Part shown: piece after piece, positions 46,901 to 58,114 of the stretch
Layout: each line of letters begins with the position of its first letter
Position numbering within the stretch: position 1 is the stretch's first letter
Origin: Otatea glauca
Taxonomy: Eukaryota > Streptophyta > Magnoliopsida > Poales > Poaceae
Assembly: GCA_036346275.1 (NCBI GenBank)
Contig: CM070718.1
Span: 56,114,188-56,178,187, forward strand
Direction: 5' to 3'
DNA length: 64,000 bases
Notes under the pieces: generated by a model
The model's database searches: none
Seen by the model: only the letters and a program-made list of their open reading frames with translations
Told to the model about the DNA's origin: nothing
Translations under genes and position numbers: made by a program

Positions 46901-48021
46901 GATTAAGGACCGAACTACGTGTTCGTTAAACCCAAGAAATTACCGTACAACCACAAGTGCTGGTATGGGACAGTCTTAACCTATTAAGTTGCTTAAAACT
47001 AGCTTTGCACATTGGTAGGCTAGGGTAGTACGAGCTTCTTCAGTGACTGGTTGCTCGGAGGGGCGCCCACACCGAGGTGTTGGGAGTCACGTTTGCTGAT
47101 ACAACGGTGAATGCCATACTATGGATATACTTAATCATTATTGTGAAGTGACTGTGCAAACATTTACACCATAGTACGGGTTTGACATCATCGGGCTGGT
47201 GCAAAGTTAGGGTTAAACAATGTAACGGTTATGTTATAATCTCCTTGCTGTCACACCAAAGGAAGTGTGTCAATGGCCTGGCAAAAAGGGGTTGATCATT
47301 ACTTGTGGGTAAAACTGTACAACTCTGCAGAGTGTGAAACTTTTTGAAAAGCCGTTCCCGCGGTTATGACAGTCTTGGTACGCCAGCACAAGTTAGCTGC
47401 TTTTATTTTCGTAAAAACTAGATTCTACCGGGTGATGGTAGAAGTTGGTTCGTGAATATGGTCATGATACCCAGGTACATTAGATTTATTTATGCTTATG
47501 TTTTGTTACTTTCAGTATTAAGATGCTTTTACTTAAATTCCGTTTTTGCATTTTACTATTCCGTATTTACATTTCAAATTAGCTTTATGCAAAGCAACCA
47601 TGAGCCTTTCCTTTGAATTGGCCTGCATGTATAATAGGTTCTGAAAAAGTCTTGAGAATACGTATGTACTCAACTTGCCTGTGTTGATGTTTTTAGGTGT
47701 TGAAATAGATTTCCTCGACGATACATTTTATGACGCGGGAATCGGGGATATGAACGATGAATTTTACTAGGGTCTTCCTTGTCAGTTGCCTGTGGGGATA
47801 TTGGGTTAAAGGCAAACTACAAGAAAAATGTCTCCACTGATATGTTTTTACTTTTGGTATTGTAAGAATATTATGTACTTGCTTCCGCTGTAATAATAAA
47901 GTTTGTGTATGACTGTGATATCAATTTGTATTTGTGCGTACTAGCTGCTGATCATGGGACTAGTATTGTATGCACATGGTATCCATTTTTGGTATTAATT
48001 ATCAAAAATGGGAGCCTTACA
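43943..48021 (+). repeat. Tekay element 5' LTR
   Basis: 4,079 bp, TGTAATAGCCC...GGGAGCCTTACA. TATA-like TATTTAAG at 45082-45089 puts U3 at about 1.1 kb and R-U5 at nearly 3 kb. The centre (44760-45850) is GC-rich and plant-exon-like in composition. A donor-like AAAG/GTAAG occurs at 45855/45856. Confidence 0.9.
46407..47770 (+). other. Putative two-exon acidic ORF inside the Tekay 5' LTR
   Basis: A 63-bp exon-like segment (46407-46469) lies between CGTGTAG and a GC-type donor (CAAG/GCAAGC). A second segment starts after TTTTTAG at 47696 and ends with TAG at 47768-47770. Joined, the frame gives an acidic peptide with PDESGVVDDEQEFDYADNQQ in the first part and ending GIGDMNDEFY. LTR E keeps the same layout on the minus strand: a 60-bp segment (EQEFDVEENQQ) and a second ending FNDEFF, with an intron of 1,240 bp against 1,227 here. 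Start codon and first exon are not established; in the frame that would join, a TAG lies just before the 45855 donor. Splicing is inferred. Confidence 0.4.
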
Positions 48022-48024
48022 AGT

Positions 48025-48037
48025 TGGTATCAGAGCC
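48025..48037 (+). other. Tekay primer binding site (initiator tRNA-Met type)
   Basis: TGGTATCAGAGCC, three bases after the 5' LTR; this is the classical plant methionine-tRNA primer site. Confidence 0.9.
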
Positions 48038-48290
48038 ATGCTGGCTGTAGGAAACCCTAGGTAGCTTGGGCGTAAAAGAACTTAAAATTTTAAGTTAGGA
48101 TTCCAAAACTAAAATGATGAATTAGGACATCTTACCGATTTATTCTTTATGTATATTTCTTTGGTTGTGCCAAATATGCTTTTTATTAACTCTTTTCTGT
48201 TTTAAAATTTTCTGCTAGAATCTTTTCTTTTAATATTTCCTTATTGTCTTACATTTAATCTGGAATACTAATTCCTTGTTAAATGTGCAG

Positions 48291-49067
48291 ATGGGTGGCT
48301 ATGCTCCATGCTATATATCTACTCATAGGGAGAATTCCGGCATGATGGGATTTCTTGCTCGTCTACTGGAATTTGCCCATTTTTCTAAGAATCCTAGATA
48401 TATAGTATTTCATGCCCCAGTTAGTTCAGTATCTGTGGAGTATATAGTGAGGATAGATATCCCTGCTAGAATCGAGTATGGTGAAGGAGACAGGTCATTT
48501 GAGGGCCCTGGTTCCTCCATCACGATGGCCATGAACGAAGCGTCCTATATCGCAATTGTTAGACTACGCCATGCATTACCTAAGCTGGCAGTTGCATATA
48601 GAAGAATTCCTTCTCGGCCACCTAGTGGGGAGAATTGTTATATGGATTCCACTGAGTTATCAAACACCACTCTAAGAAACTTAGTGGAATTCATTAACGC
48701 GTCGGACCAATATTGTCGGCAAGTAGTTGCTGAGTACAGGGAAGCTAGGCATAGAATAGCATACTTAGAAGATGCTATTGCTCCTTGTCTCGCTAGAGGT
48801 CTGGTGCCGCGTTCTGTGTTGAGGCAAGCGCCGCGAGTGCCCGTGGATGATACCCAAACACCACCGAGGCATTGCCAGGCACGGATGTCAGTCATAGGGA
48901 GTCGTCCTCGTTTACCTAGGATTTATATAGATCCCAGTAGTTTTGCTTTGCGTCGTCCCCAGAGACCGCAGGTGTACCGTCGTCGAGGGACTTTTCCTCC
49001 CACAGTCACGGAGAATTCTACCTGTTGGTCCTCTGTAGGTAGTGTTGATATGGAGTCAGTTGAGTAA
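48291..49067 (+). CDS. Tekay 5' ORF (orf0-like), unknown function
   Basis: ATG at 48291 (MGGYAPCYISTHREN) to TAA-type stop before 49068, about 258 residues in one uninterrupted frame, unlike gag and pol of the same element. It lies between the primer site and gag, where some rice gypsy elements have an extra ORF called orf0. The middle (MDSTELSNTTLRNLVEFINASDQYCRQVVAEYREAR region, about residues 115-160) looks helical and the C-terminal third is basic and Pro/Arg-rich. The ATG follows TGTGCAG directly, a good splice-acceptor sequence. No known domain was recognised. A start at the upstream TTG (48276) is less likely. Confidence 0.55.
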   Translation: MGGYAPCYISTHRENSGMMGFLARLLEFAHFSKNPRYIVFHAPVSSVSVEYIVRIDIPARIEYGEGDRSFEGPGSSITMAMNEASYIAIVRLRHALPKLAVAYRRIPSRPPSGENCYMDSTELSNTTLRNLVEFINASDQYCRQVVAEYREARHRIAYLEDAIAPCLARGLVPRSVLRQAPRVPVDDTQTPPRHCQARMSVIGSRPRLPRIYIDPSSFALRRPQRPQVYRRRGTFPPTVTENSTCWSSVGSVDMESVE

Positions 49068-49374
49068 GTCTTAGCTAGAAAATAAGAAATAACTTTTGGT
49101 TATTTTCCCTTCTAAACCGCACAGGCTAGTTGTCAGTTGTAAATGTTAGTGGTTATGCCTTTGCTTGTACATATTATGAGTTGAAATAAAAGTTTTTGGT
49201 TGTGTATTTTATTGTGTGCTTATGGCTCCTACTCGTGAATATTTAACATTCCTGTTAATATTTTTACGGTGTTGTGATCCTTGATAATAATAACTCATGA
49301 ATAATAATAATGAGGCAACCATTAAAAATTAAATGAATTAAATCTTACCTATCACTCTTTTTATGCCATTCCAG
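49068..49374. other. Spacer between orf0-like ORF and gag
   Basis: About 300 bp, AT-rich, with TTTATGCCATTCCAG just before the gag ATG (49375). It could be an intron or an untranslated spacer. Confidence 0.4.
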
Positions 49375-50440
49375 ATGCCTGTCACCAGATCTCTGAATGA
49401 GATAATGGAGATTGAGGCAACTCTGAAAAATCAGCCTCCAAGAGTGGCTTTAGCCACTCCGGTGCTGCCAAATCCTGTTCATCCATCTGTCAGAGCCTCT
49501 TCGTCACGACGACCTAATCGTCGGTAATCTCCGCCGCCTCCTCAAGCATCAGTCCAAGCTCAAGAGTCTATTCCTGAAGAGAACTTCCCGAGACCACCAA
49601 CAATGGCTCAAGTCATGGCAATGATCGAGCAAGGACGCCAGATGAATACCCTTCTTCTTCAACAATTGGTGCAGAATACGGCCAATCTCGGTGCCGTGGA
49701 TGCCGGAGCCAGAAATATCGAAGCTTCTCGTCAATCCAAGTTGGGAGAGTTTTTAAAAACTCGACCCCCGACTTTCTCATCTGCTGCCGACTCCTTGGAA
49801 GCAGACGACTGGCTACGGTCAGTCGAAATTAAGCTGGCCATTGCGCAATGCAGTGACCATGAGAAAGTTCTTTATGCATCTTATCAACTTCAAGGTGCAG
49901 CTACTTCTTGGTAGGAGAATTACTAGGCTATTCAACCTGATGGTCAGCAAATTGCTTGGGAATCTTTCAAGGAAGCCTTCCGAAGTACTCATATTCCTTC
50001 TAGCCTGGTTAATCTCAAGAAGCGGGAATTCCTTGATCTGCGTCAAAAAAATATGTCCGTGATGGAATATCTTCACCGCTTCAACTATCTTGCTCGATAT
50101 GCGACCTCAAAAGTTACACCTGAAGCAAGGAGAATTGAACGCTTCAGAGATAACCTGAATGATAAGGTTAAGCACATTCTGGCTATTCATGATTTCCATG
50201 ATTTTCAGATACTGGTAGATAAAGCCATTATAGCTGAACACAGTACCAGAAATATTATGGGAAATCGAAAGAGGAAATGGATGGCACGGAAGTCTGCTAG
50301 TGCAAGTCCTGCAAGGCCACGCATTGGTCAACCGACCAATGTGTGACCATCTGCTCCATTTCAGCAGCAAAGGCAGCAAGGTCAAATTCCTCGACCTCGT
50401 GACCTCGCTAGGCGGTAGCACTTCAAAGAGATCTGTTGGA
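49375..50440 (+). pseudogene. Tekay gag, N-terminal and capsid part
   Basis: Starts MPVTRSLNEIMEIEATLKNQ at 49375. Capsid motifs: MAQVMAMIEQGRQMN (49603), FLKTRPPTFSSAADSLEADD then WLRSVEIKL, YASYQLQGAATSW, SWESFKEAF-like text at 49955, and VMEYLHRFNYLARYA at 50059. In-frame stops occur at 49525-49527 (TAA), 49912-49914 (TAG), 49924-49926 (TAG) and 50344-50346 (TGA), and a frameshift near 50400 leads into the frame of the zinc knuckle. Gag would form the particle in intact relatives; here it cannot be made whole. Confidence 0.85.
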
Positions 50441-53400
50441 ATTCAGAATCAAGCAGCAAATGTCACATGCTATCGGTGCAATGAGCGTGGGCATTTCGCT
50501 AACGCATGTCCAAAGAAGACCCAAGTTCCAAGCTGTCAGCCGACGCAAGATGTTCAGCGTCCCCCAGGAAGACCGCAAGGAGCTGGAGGACCTCAAGCAA
50601 TTAGGCCAGTATCGGCTGCAAATCGGAACTCGAGTAGTGGTCGTTTGCACCATGTGACAGCCGAAGAAGCTAACGACGCCCCTGATGTCGTATTGGGTAT
50701 GTTCCCTGTTCATTCAGTACCTACTTTGGTATTGTTTGATTCCGGAGCATCGCATTCCTTTATCTCTAAAAAGTTTTTTGATCAAAACAATATCAAATCT
50801 GATCTACTCTCTACTAAAATGTTAATCTATTCCCCTGGATCAACTATGAAATTATCAGAAATTTGTCCAAATGTCAGTATTGAAATAAATGGAATATTAT
50901 TTCACGCTGATCTTATCCTCATAGAAACACCTGGTCTAGATATAATCCTTGGCATGGACTGGCTATCCAAATATAAAGGACGTATAGACTGTGCAAATCG
51001 GTCTATCTCTCTTGTTAACTCTAAAGGTATCCCAGTAAATTTTTCTTCTATCCAAGATTCCGAAAAATTGCAATCTTTCCTTCGTTCAACCATAGTAAAA
51101 GAGTTCAGCCAAATTCCTATAGTCTATGAATATCCTGATGTATTTCGAGATGAATTGCCTGGTCTACCACCAAATAGAGACATGGAATTTGTTATCAATC
51201 TTGTTCCCGGAACAGCCCCTATTTCCAAGCGCCCCTATCGCATGCCCCCTCATGACTTAGTCGAATTAAAGAAGCAAATCAATGAGCAATTAAAGAAAGG
51301 ATTTATTCGACCTAGTTCTTCCCCGTGGGGTAGTCTGGTTCTTTTTGTTCCCAAAAAGGACGGTGGTACACGCATGTGTGTAGATTACCGAGATTTAAAT
51401 GATGTTACAATCAAAAATAAACATCCTCTTCGTCGTATCGATGATCTGTTTGATCAATTGACTGGTGCTCAAGTCTTTTCAAAAATTGATTTGAGACATG
51501 GGTACTATCAATTGAAAATCAGATCTGAAGATATTCCAAAAACTGCTTTTACCACGCATTACGGGTTGTATGAGTATACCGTAATGTCTTTTGGACTTAC
51601 TAATGCTCCTACCAGTTTTATGACCCTCATGAATAAGGTATTCATGGAGTATTTAGATAAGTTCGTTGTGGTTTTCATCGACGATATCCTTATCTATTCA
51701 AAAGCAAGAAGATCATCGCAAAGACATTTGCGTATGGTGCACGAGAAACTTCGCAATCATAAGCTTTATGCCAAATTCGAGAAATGCGAATTCTGGCTAA
51801 AAGAAGTTGCTTTCCTCGGGCATATCCTGTCCAATGGAGGCATATCTGTCGATCCCAGTAAAATCAAAGCAATCATGGATTGGGAATCCCCTCAATTTGT
51901 ACCCAAAGTTCAAAGTTTTCTCGGCTTAGCAGGATATTATCGTCGTTTCTTTGAGAATTTTTCCAAAATAGTCCGACCCTTGACTCAGCTATTAAAGAAA
52001 GAAAAGGAGTTCGAGTGGACACTTGAATGTGAAGGAAGTTTTCAGGAGCTTAAGAAACGGTTAACAACAGCCCTAGTGCTAGTGTTACCTGATGTCCATA
52101 AGAGCTTTGATGTCTATTGCGATGCATCTCGAAGTGGATTAGGGTGCGTTCTGATGCAAGAAGGTAAAGTTGTAGCTTTTGCCTCTTGTCAGTTACGACC
52201 CCATGAGCTTAATTATCCAACTCATGATCTGGAATTAGCTGCTGTAGTGCACGCTCTTAAAATTTGGCATCATTACCTTATTGGTAATCGATGCAATATT
52301 TTTACAGATCACAAGAGTTTGAAATATTTCTTTACCCAGCCTGATTTGAATCTAAGACAACGAAGATGGCTGGAGTTGATAAAAGACTATGACCTTAATA
52401 TTCAATACTATCCTGGTAAAGCTAATATCGTAGCCGACGCTCTCAGCAGAAAGCTTCATTGTCTTTCCGTTTCCTATCATACCAACCAATCAGACCTCAT
52501 AAAAGAATTCCAAAAGCTTAATTTGGGAATCATTGAAAAAGGGTATTTGGCTGCACTCGAAGTGCAACCAACCTTAAAATCCCAAATTAAAGCTGCTCAA
52601 CTCAAAGATAAATCTATCATCAAAATTCGTGAAGAGTTGAAGAAAGGAATTGAATCCGAATTCCATGAAGGTTCAGATGAAGTGCTTATGTTCAAGAATC
52701 AAATCTATGTTCCTAATGATCCTGAGCTTAAAAATTTAATCCTTAAAGAAGCTCATGAGTCTCCTCTTTCAATCCATCCTGGAAGTACAAAGATGTATCA
52801 AGATCTTCGACGGGAATATTGGTGGCCCGGTATGAAAAAGGATATTGCTGCATATGTTGCAATCTGTGATGTATGTCAGCGTGTCAAAGCCGAGCATCAA
52901 CATCCTGCTGGACTTTTGCAACCTTTGAAGATTCCAAAATGGAAATGGGACGACATCAGTACGAATTTCATCACTGGTCTGCCAAAGACTAGAAAAGGTC
53001 ATGATTCAACATGGGTCATCATCGATCGGCTAACCAAAGTGGCGCATTTCATTCCAGTAAAAGTCACTAACCGAGGAGATGGGCTTGCAGAACTCTATCT
53101 GAATAACATTGTGCGTTTGCATGGTGTTCCAAAAATCATTGTTTCAGATCGAGGATCTCAATTTACTTCTCGTTTCTGGGAAAGTTTGCACGGCCTCCTA
53201 GGGACTAAGCTGAATTTTAGTACAGCTTATCACCCCTAGACAGACGGGCAAACTGAAAGGACAAATCAAATTCTGGAAGACTTGTTGAGAGCATGTGTAT
53301 TATCCTATGGCTCTAATTGGGAGAAAAGTTTAGCATTCGCTGAATTTTCTTACAACAATAGTTTTCAGTCCAGTCTTCAGATGTCTCCTTTTGAAGCATT

Positions 53401-53997
53401 GTATGGAAGAAAATGCAGAACTCCTCTCTTCTGGTCCTAAGTCGGAGAAAGAAAATTCTTTGGTCCAGATCTTATTCAAGAAGTGCAAGAGCAAGTAGAC
53501 ATAATCAGAAGCCATCTAAAAGAAGCCCAATCTCGCCAAAAGAGTTATGCTGACAACCGTCGACGTGAACTCAGTTTTGAAATAGGCGATCATGTCTATC
53601 TGAAAGTATCACCCCTCGGTGGAGTTCGTCCCTTCCAAGTTCGTGGAGAGTTAGCCCCACGATACATTGGATCATTTCGAATTCTTGAGAAGATGGGTGA
53701 GATGGCATATAAATTGGAACTGCACCTCAACTGTCGGAAGTTCATAATGTCTTCCACATATTTCAACTCAAGAAGTGTCTTCGTGTTCCCTCTGAGCTTA
53801 CCAACCTGGAGAATATCGATCTTCAACCAGATCTTTCATATCGAGAGCATCCAATTCGCATTCTGGAAGAAGCGGAACGACAAACAAGAAACAAGACTCA
53901 CAAGATGTTGAAAGTCCAATGGAGTAATCATACAGAAGAAGAAGCCACATGGGAAATACAAGATCATCTCCAAAAAGAATTTCCTCATTTCTTTTAA
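50441..53997 (+). pseudogene. Tekay zinc knuckle and pol: protease, RT, RNase H, integrase, chromodomain
   Basis: One open frame runs to 53239 (ORF from 50300). Motifs in order: CCHC knuckle CYRCNERGHFANAC (50470); protease LFDSGASHSFI (50737); RT with VDYRDLNDVTIKNKHPLRRI, FSKIDLRHGYYQL, YTVMSFGLTNAPTSFM, and catalytic FIDDILIYSK (51680); RNase H with FDVYCDASRSGLGCVL and TDHKSLKYFF; integrase zinc finger HPGSTKMYQ...CDVCQRVKAEH, Asp in IVSDRGSQFTSRFWE. A TAG at 53237-53239, right before the catalytic Glu (TDGQTERTNQI), and a TAA at 53438-53440 break it. A frameshift near 53740 precedes the chromodomain-like tail ending at TAA 53995-53997. RT and RNase H appear intact; integrase does not. 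Confidence 0.9.
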
Positions 53998-54030
53998 ACC
54001 TCGCCAAATCTCGAGGACGAGATTTTTTGT

Positions 54031-54044
54031 AAGGGGGGTAGATT
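54031..54044 (+). other. Tekay polypurine tract
   Basis: AAGGGGGGTAGATT directly before the 3' LTR start at 54045. Confidence 0.85.
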
Positions 54045-57000
54045 TGTAATAGCCCAAAATTCAATAAAATAAGAAATATGATGTCAAAAATATTCATGTG
54101 ATTTATTGTGATATTTTCTAATTTTTCTGAATTAAAGAAATTCTTTTTGACTTTTTCCTATTAAAAGAAATCCAAATGATCTATATAGTAAAATGGTAAA
54201 AGGTAAAAAGGTAAAAATCTAAAGTAGTAAAATTCATAAAAATCTCAGATAAATCCTAGATATACCCAGCATCCTATTTGTGCCACTTGCACTGAACTGG
54301 ATCAATAAAATAAATTAAAAGACAAAAGTACTCATGAGGAGATAAATCAAAATCTGAAGCCATAAGATTTCTTCAGAAGCTGTCTAACCTTAAATTGGGT
54401 TAATATTTTAACCATGCTGACATCTTAACATTACCCATCCCTGGTAAAAATATCAGAAATTTATCTCTACATTTGGTAATTTAGAAATTCAAAAACAGAC
54501 AATCAGAAAAGCTGGAAAATGCAATATCAGAATTATCAGAAATTAAATATCAGATATAAAATCATGAAATTTTATAAAAGGTATATAATATTAATTTCAA
54601 CCCTGTAAAAAAGTTTCATAAAATAATAAAAAAATTTAACTTTAAATAAAATAAAATAATATTCAGCCAAAATATATAACAGTGAATTGTCATATTTTTA
54701 ATAATATCTTCACTCATCACTTTTGTCTGGAAATTTTACTAGACTCTCAACGTTACCTTTCCGACTTACACAAAAATTTTTTATAAAAGTTTAAATTAAT
54801 ATGCTAACCCAAACCCCGGATTTACCTCAAGCTGTCCAGAGTTTTCCTAACTTTTACCCTAGTCTCTCGCTGACTTGTGGGACCGGATGGCCAGCTATCC
54901 CCTCTGTCGACTTCTCCTTCTCTCGCTGATAGCCATGCCCCACCTGTTAGTCGTTCTTCTCCGTTTTTCTTCCGTTTTCTCGCGGGAAGCCAGCTGAGCA
55001 CCACGCCGCCTCTCCGTTTGTCGCTTCCCCACCGCAACTCGCCACCCGAGGTCGCCTGCACGTCATCTTGGACACGCCACGCCTGCTGTCTCAGTCGACA
55101 TGCTCTCTCTCGCGCCAGAACTGGGCCAAGAAAGCTCGCCCGAGCCGCCGCATTTTCCCCCTGTTCAAATCCTGTTCTCGCCGACTTCGCCATCTATTTA
55201 AGTATCGCAAAGCCATCGCTAGCACTTGTGCTCTGCTCTGGAACCCTCAGAATCGAGCCAAACCACCTCATCGCCGCTAGACTCCACCTTCTTCTCCAAC
55301 TCCGGCCAAACACCCAAAAAGGGGAAAACGCCCAAACTCACTCTCCTCCGCACCATTCCTCGAACCACTTCGCCCGAAGCACCCTCTTAGCATCCTGAAG
55401 CTTCCCGCAACCCCAATTTTTTGTCTTCTTCCCCGACGAGCCCTCGCGCCGAGCTCCTTCCACCGCCGCCGCAGCCGCACAATGAGAACACCTCCTCAAT
55501 GCCTATTTCTTTGAATGGAAGCTAAAAGCCGAATCCTAGCAACTCACTGATGCTCACCGTGGTGATCTTCCACCTCGGGAAGCCGTAGTTCTGCCGTTTC
55601 ACTGCCGGTCATGTCCGTCGCCGCCCCCCCTCATGGTGGCAGGCCAACTCCGGCCACCTCCGGCCGAAGTGACACCGCCCCTAGGTTCGCGCAAACACAC
55701 TGAGTGTGAAAGTGGAACCCATTACACTTTTCCGGCCACCCCTCGTCGCTGGTGAGCTTCGCAACCGTGCTCTCTGCTCGGTGTCACTGACAATCGGGCC
55801 AACGTGTCAGTTGCACGCACTGTGTTGAGCCGCTGCCATACGGGCCCCAGTCGTCAGCCTCGCGTGTCGTTCGGTCAGCGCGGTCCCACGCGTCAGCCGC
55901 ACCGCGCGCAAGTTTCTCGCTGCTAATTGGGCCCGGTCTGTCAGCGCCTCGGTCCGACGCAGTGCGAGAAAGGAAAGCGGGTTTTCAAAGTGAAAACGTA
56001 TGTTCCGTTTTTAGCAAATTTCCTAATTTTTAGTATTTTCAAAACCGAACACATTCAAACTTGAATATATTTTGAACTATCCAAACCAAATGAAGTGAAA
56101 TAAATTTCTAAATTCATATAAAATCATGTAGATTCAGAATATGCAAAAATATTATAAAATGAACTCTGTTTGAATTTCATCTTCAAATTAAAAGAAAGGA
56201 TTTGAAATATGCCATGTGTACAATTTTTCCAATTCATTTCCAAATTGAATGAAACAAATTTTTTCAGACTCCATGCTCTGTTAGGAACCTGGTTATGCAA
56301 AAATATTTAGGGTGTACCATGTAAAATATTTAAAATAGTGCAAATGGTGAATAAGTAAGTCAATATTAATATAAATAAATTAAACTTTTAAATTGAGAAA
56401 TAGAGATAAAATGATCCATGTAACCATCCCTGATTTATGAAATTGTTTTATTTGAATTTTTCCATCTGATTTCTTTTTGGCCCTGTTGAAATTTATTTGT
56501 TATGTTATTATTATACGACGTGTAGAACCCGCGAATCCGAGTAGTCGATTTACTTAACAAGAGTTCGACTACGCAGATAATCAACAAGGCAAGCACCCTT
56601 TTGATCATATTGATCCCAGTTTTATAAATGTTTTCATTAAATGTTTTACTGCATACGTTACTTTTATTATAGTCTGCTATTTTGGGGATATTAGTAGATG
56701 TACCTGTAGTTTCATAGAACTTCCTTGATAAGTATGAATTTGCGAACCTTGGTAACCCTATAATAACTTAGACAGTAATTGATGTCAATCTGGGTTAATC
56801 ACACCTAGAGCCGTGCTTAAATCAACATAAAACTTTAACATTATTAAAAATGTTGGATATGACATTTAATGGGTATGACCTTTCTTTGTGGTTGGTATTT
56901 TGATCAAAAATGAAAATAAAACTTTGGTTTTGATGCGGGCAATTATTGGCAATAGCCGGGTGTACTAGGGACTTGTACGTAGTGTAGGGGGAGACTATTG

Positions 57001-58114
57001 CCCGTATCGGATTAAGGACCGAACTACGTGTTCGTTAAACCCACGAAGTTAACGTACAAACACAAGTGCTGGTATGGGACAGTCTTAACCTATTAAGTTG
57101 CTTAAAACTAGCTTTGCCCATTGGTAGGCTGGGGTAGTACGAGCTTCTTAAGTGACTAGTTGCTCGGAGGTGTTGGGAGTCACGTTTGCTGATACAACAG
57201 TGAATGTCATACTATGGATATACTTAATCATTACTGTGCAGTGACTGTGCAAACATTTACACCATAGTACGGGTTTGACGTCACCGGGCTGGTGCAACGT
57301 TAGGGTTAAACAATGTAACGATTATGTTATGATCTCCTTGCCGTCACACCAAAGGAAGTGTGTCACTGGCCTGGCAAAAAGGGGTTGATCATTACTTGTA
57401 GGTAAAGTTGTACAACTTTGCAGAGTGTGAAACTTTTCGAAAAGCCGTTCTCGGGGTTGTGGGAGTCTTGGTGCGCCAACACTAGTTAGCTGTTTTTATT
57501 TCTGTAAAAACTGGATTCTACCGGGTGATGGTAGAAGTTGGTTCGTGAATATGGTCATGATACCCAGGTACATGAGATTTATTTATGCTTATGTTATGTT
57601 ACTTTCAGTATTAAGATGCTTTTACTTAAATTCCGTTTTTTCAATTTACTATTCTGTATTTACATTTCAAATTAGTTTTATGGAAAGCAACTATGAGCCT
57701 TTCCTTTGAATTGGCCTGCATGTATAATAGGATCTGAAAAAATCTTGCGAGTACGTATATACTCAACTTGCCTATGTTGATGTTTTTAGGTGAAGAAACA
57801 GATTTCCCCGACGATACATTTTATAACGCAGGAATCGGGGATATGAACAATAAATTTTACTAGGGTCTTCCTTGTCATTTGCCTGTGGGGATATTGGGTT
57901 AAAGGCATACTACAAGAAAAATATCTCCACTGATATGTTTTTACTTTTAGTATTGTAAGAATATTATGTACTTGCTTTCGCTGTAATAATGAAGTTTGTG
58001 TATGACTGTGATATCAATTTGTATTTGTGCGTACTAGCTACTGATCGTGGGACTAGTACTGTATGCACATGGTATCCATTTTTGGTATTAATCATCAAAA
58101 ATGGGGGCCTTACA
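54045..58114 (+). repeat. Tekay element 3' LTR
   Basis: 4,070 bp, TGTAATAGCCC...GGGGGCCTTACA, collinear with the 5' LTR. TATA-like TATTTAAG at 55195-55202. The exon-like blocks seen in the 5' LTR are at 56526-56588 and from 57790; here the first has lost its frame, and the donor at the GC-rich border (about 55970) is changed to AAAGGAAAG. Confidence 0.9.

Larger units (their letters stand above)
43943..58114 (+). mobile_element. Complete Tekay/Del-type (chromovirus) retrotransposon
   Basis: 14,172 bp, with perfect target duplication CCGAC (43938-43942 and 58115-58119). LTRs 43943-48021 and 54045-58114 bound a 6,023-bp interior with a tRNA-Met-type primer site, a 5' ORF of unknown function, gag, and a protease-RT-RNase H-integrase-chromodomain polyprotein, then a polypurine tract. 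Order and the chromodomain-like tail (KVQWSNHTEEEATWE) place it in the Tekay/Del clade. The first about 90 bp of the LTRs differ at about 5 positions, so it is not a recent insertion. Several stops make it non-autonomous. It is inserted in exon 4 of the antisense PMD gene of Tat-2. Confidence 0.95.
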
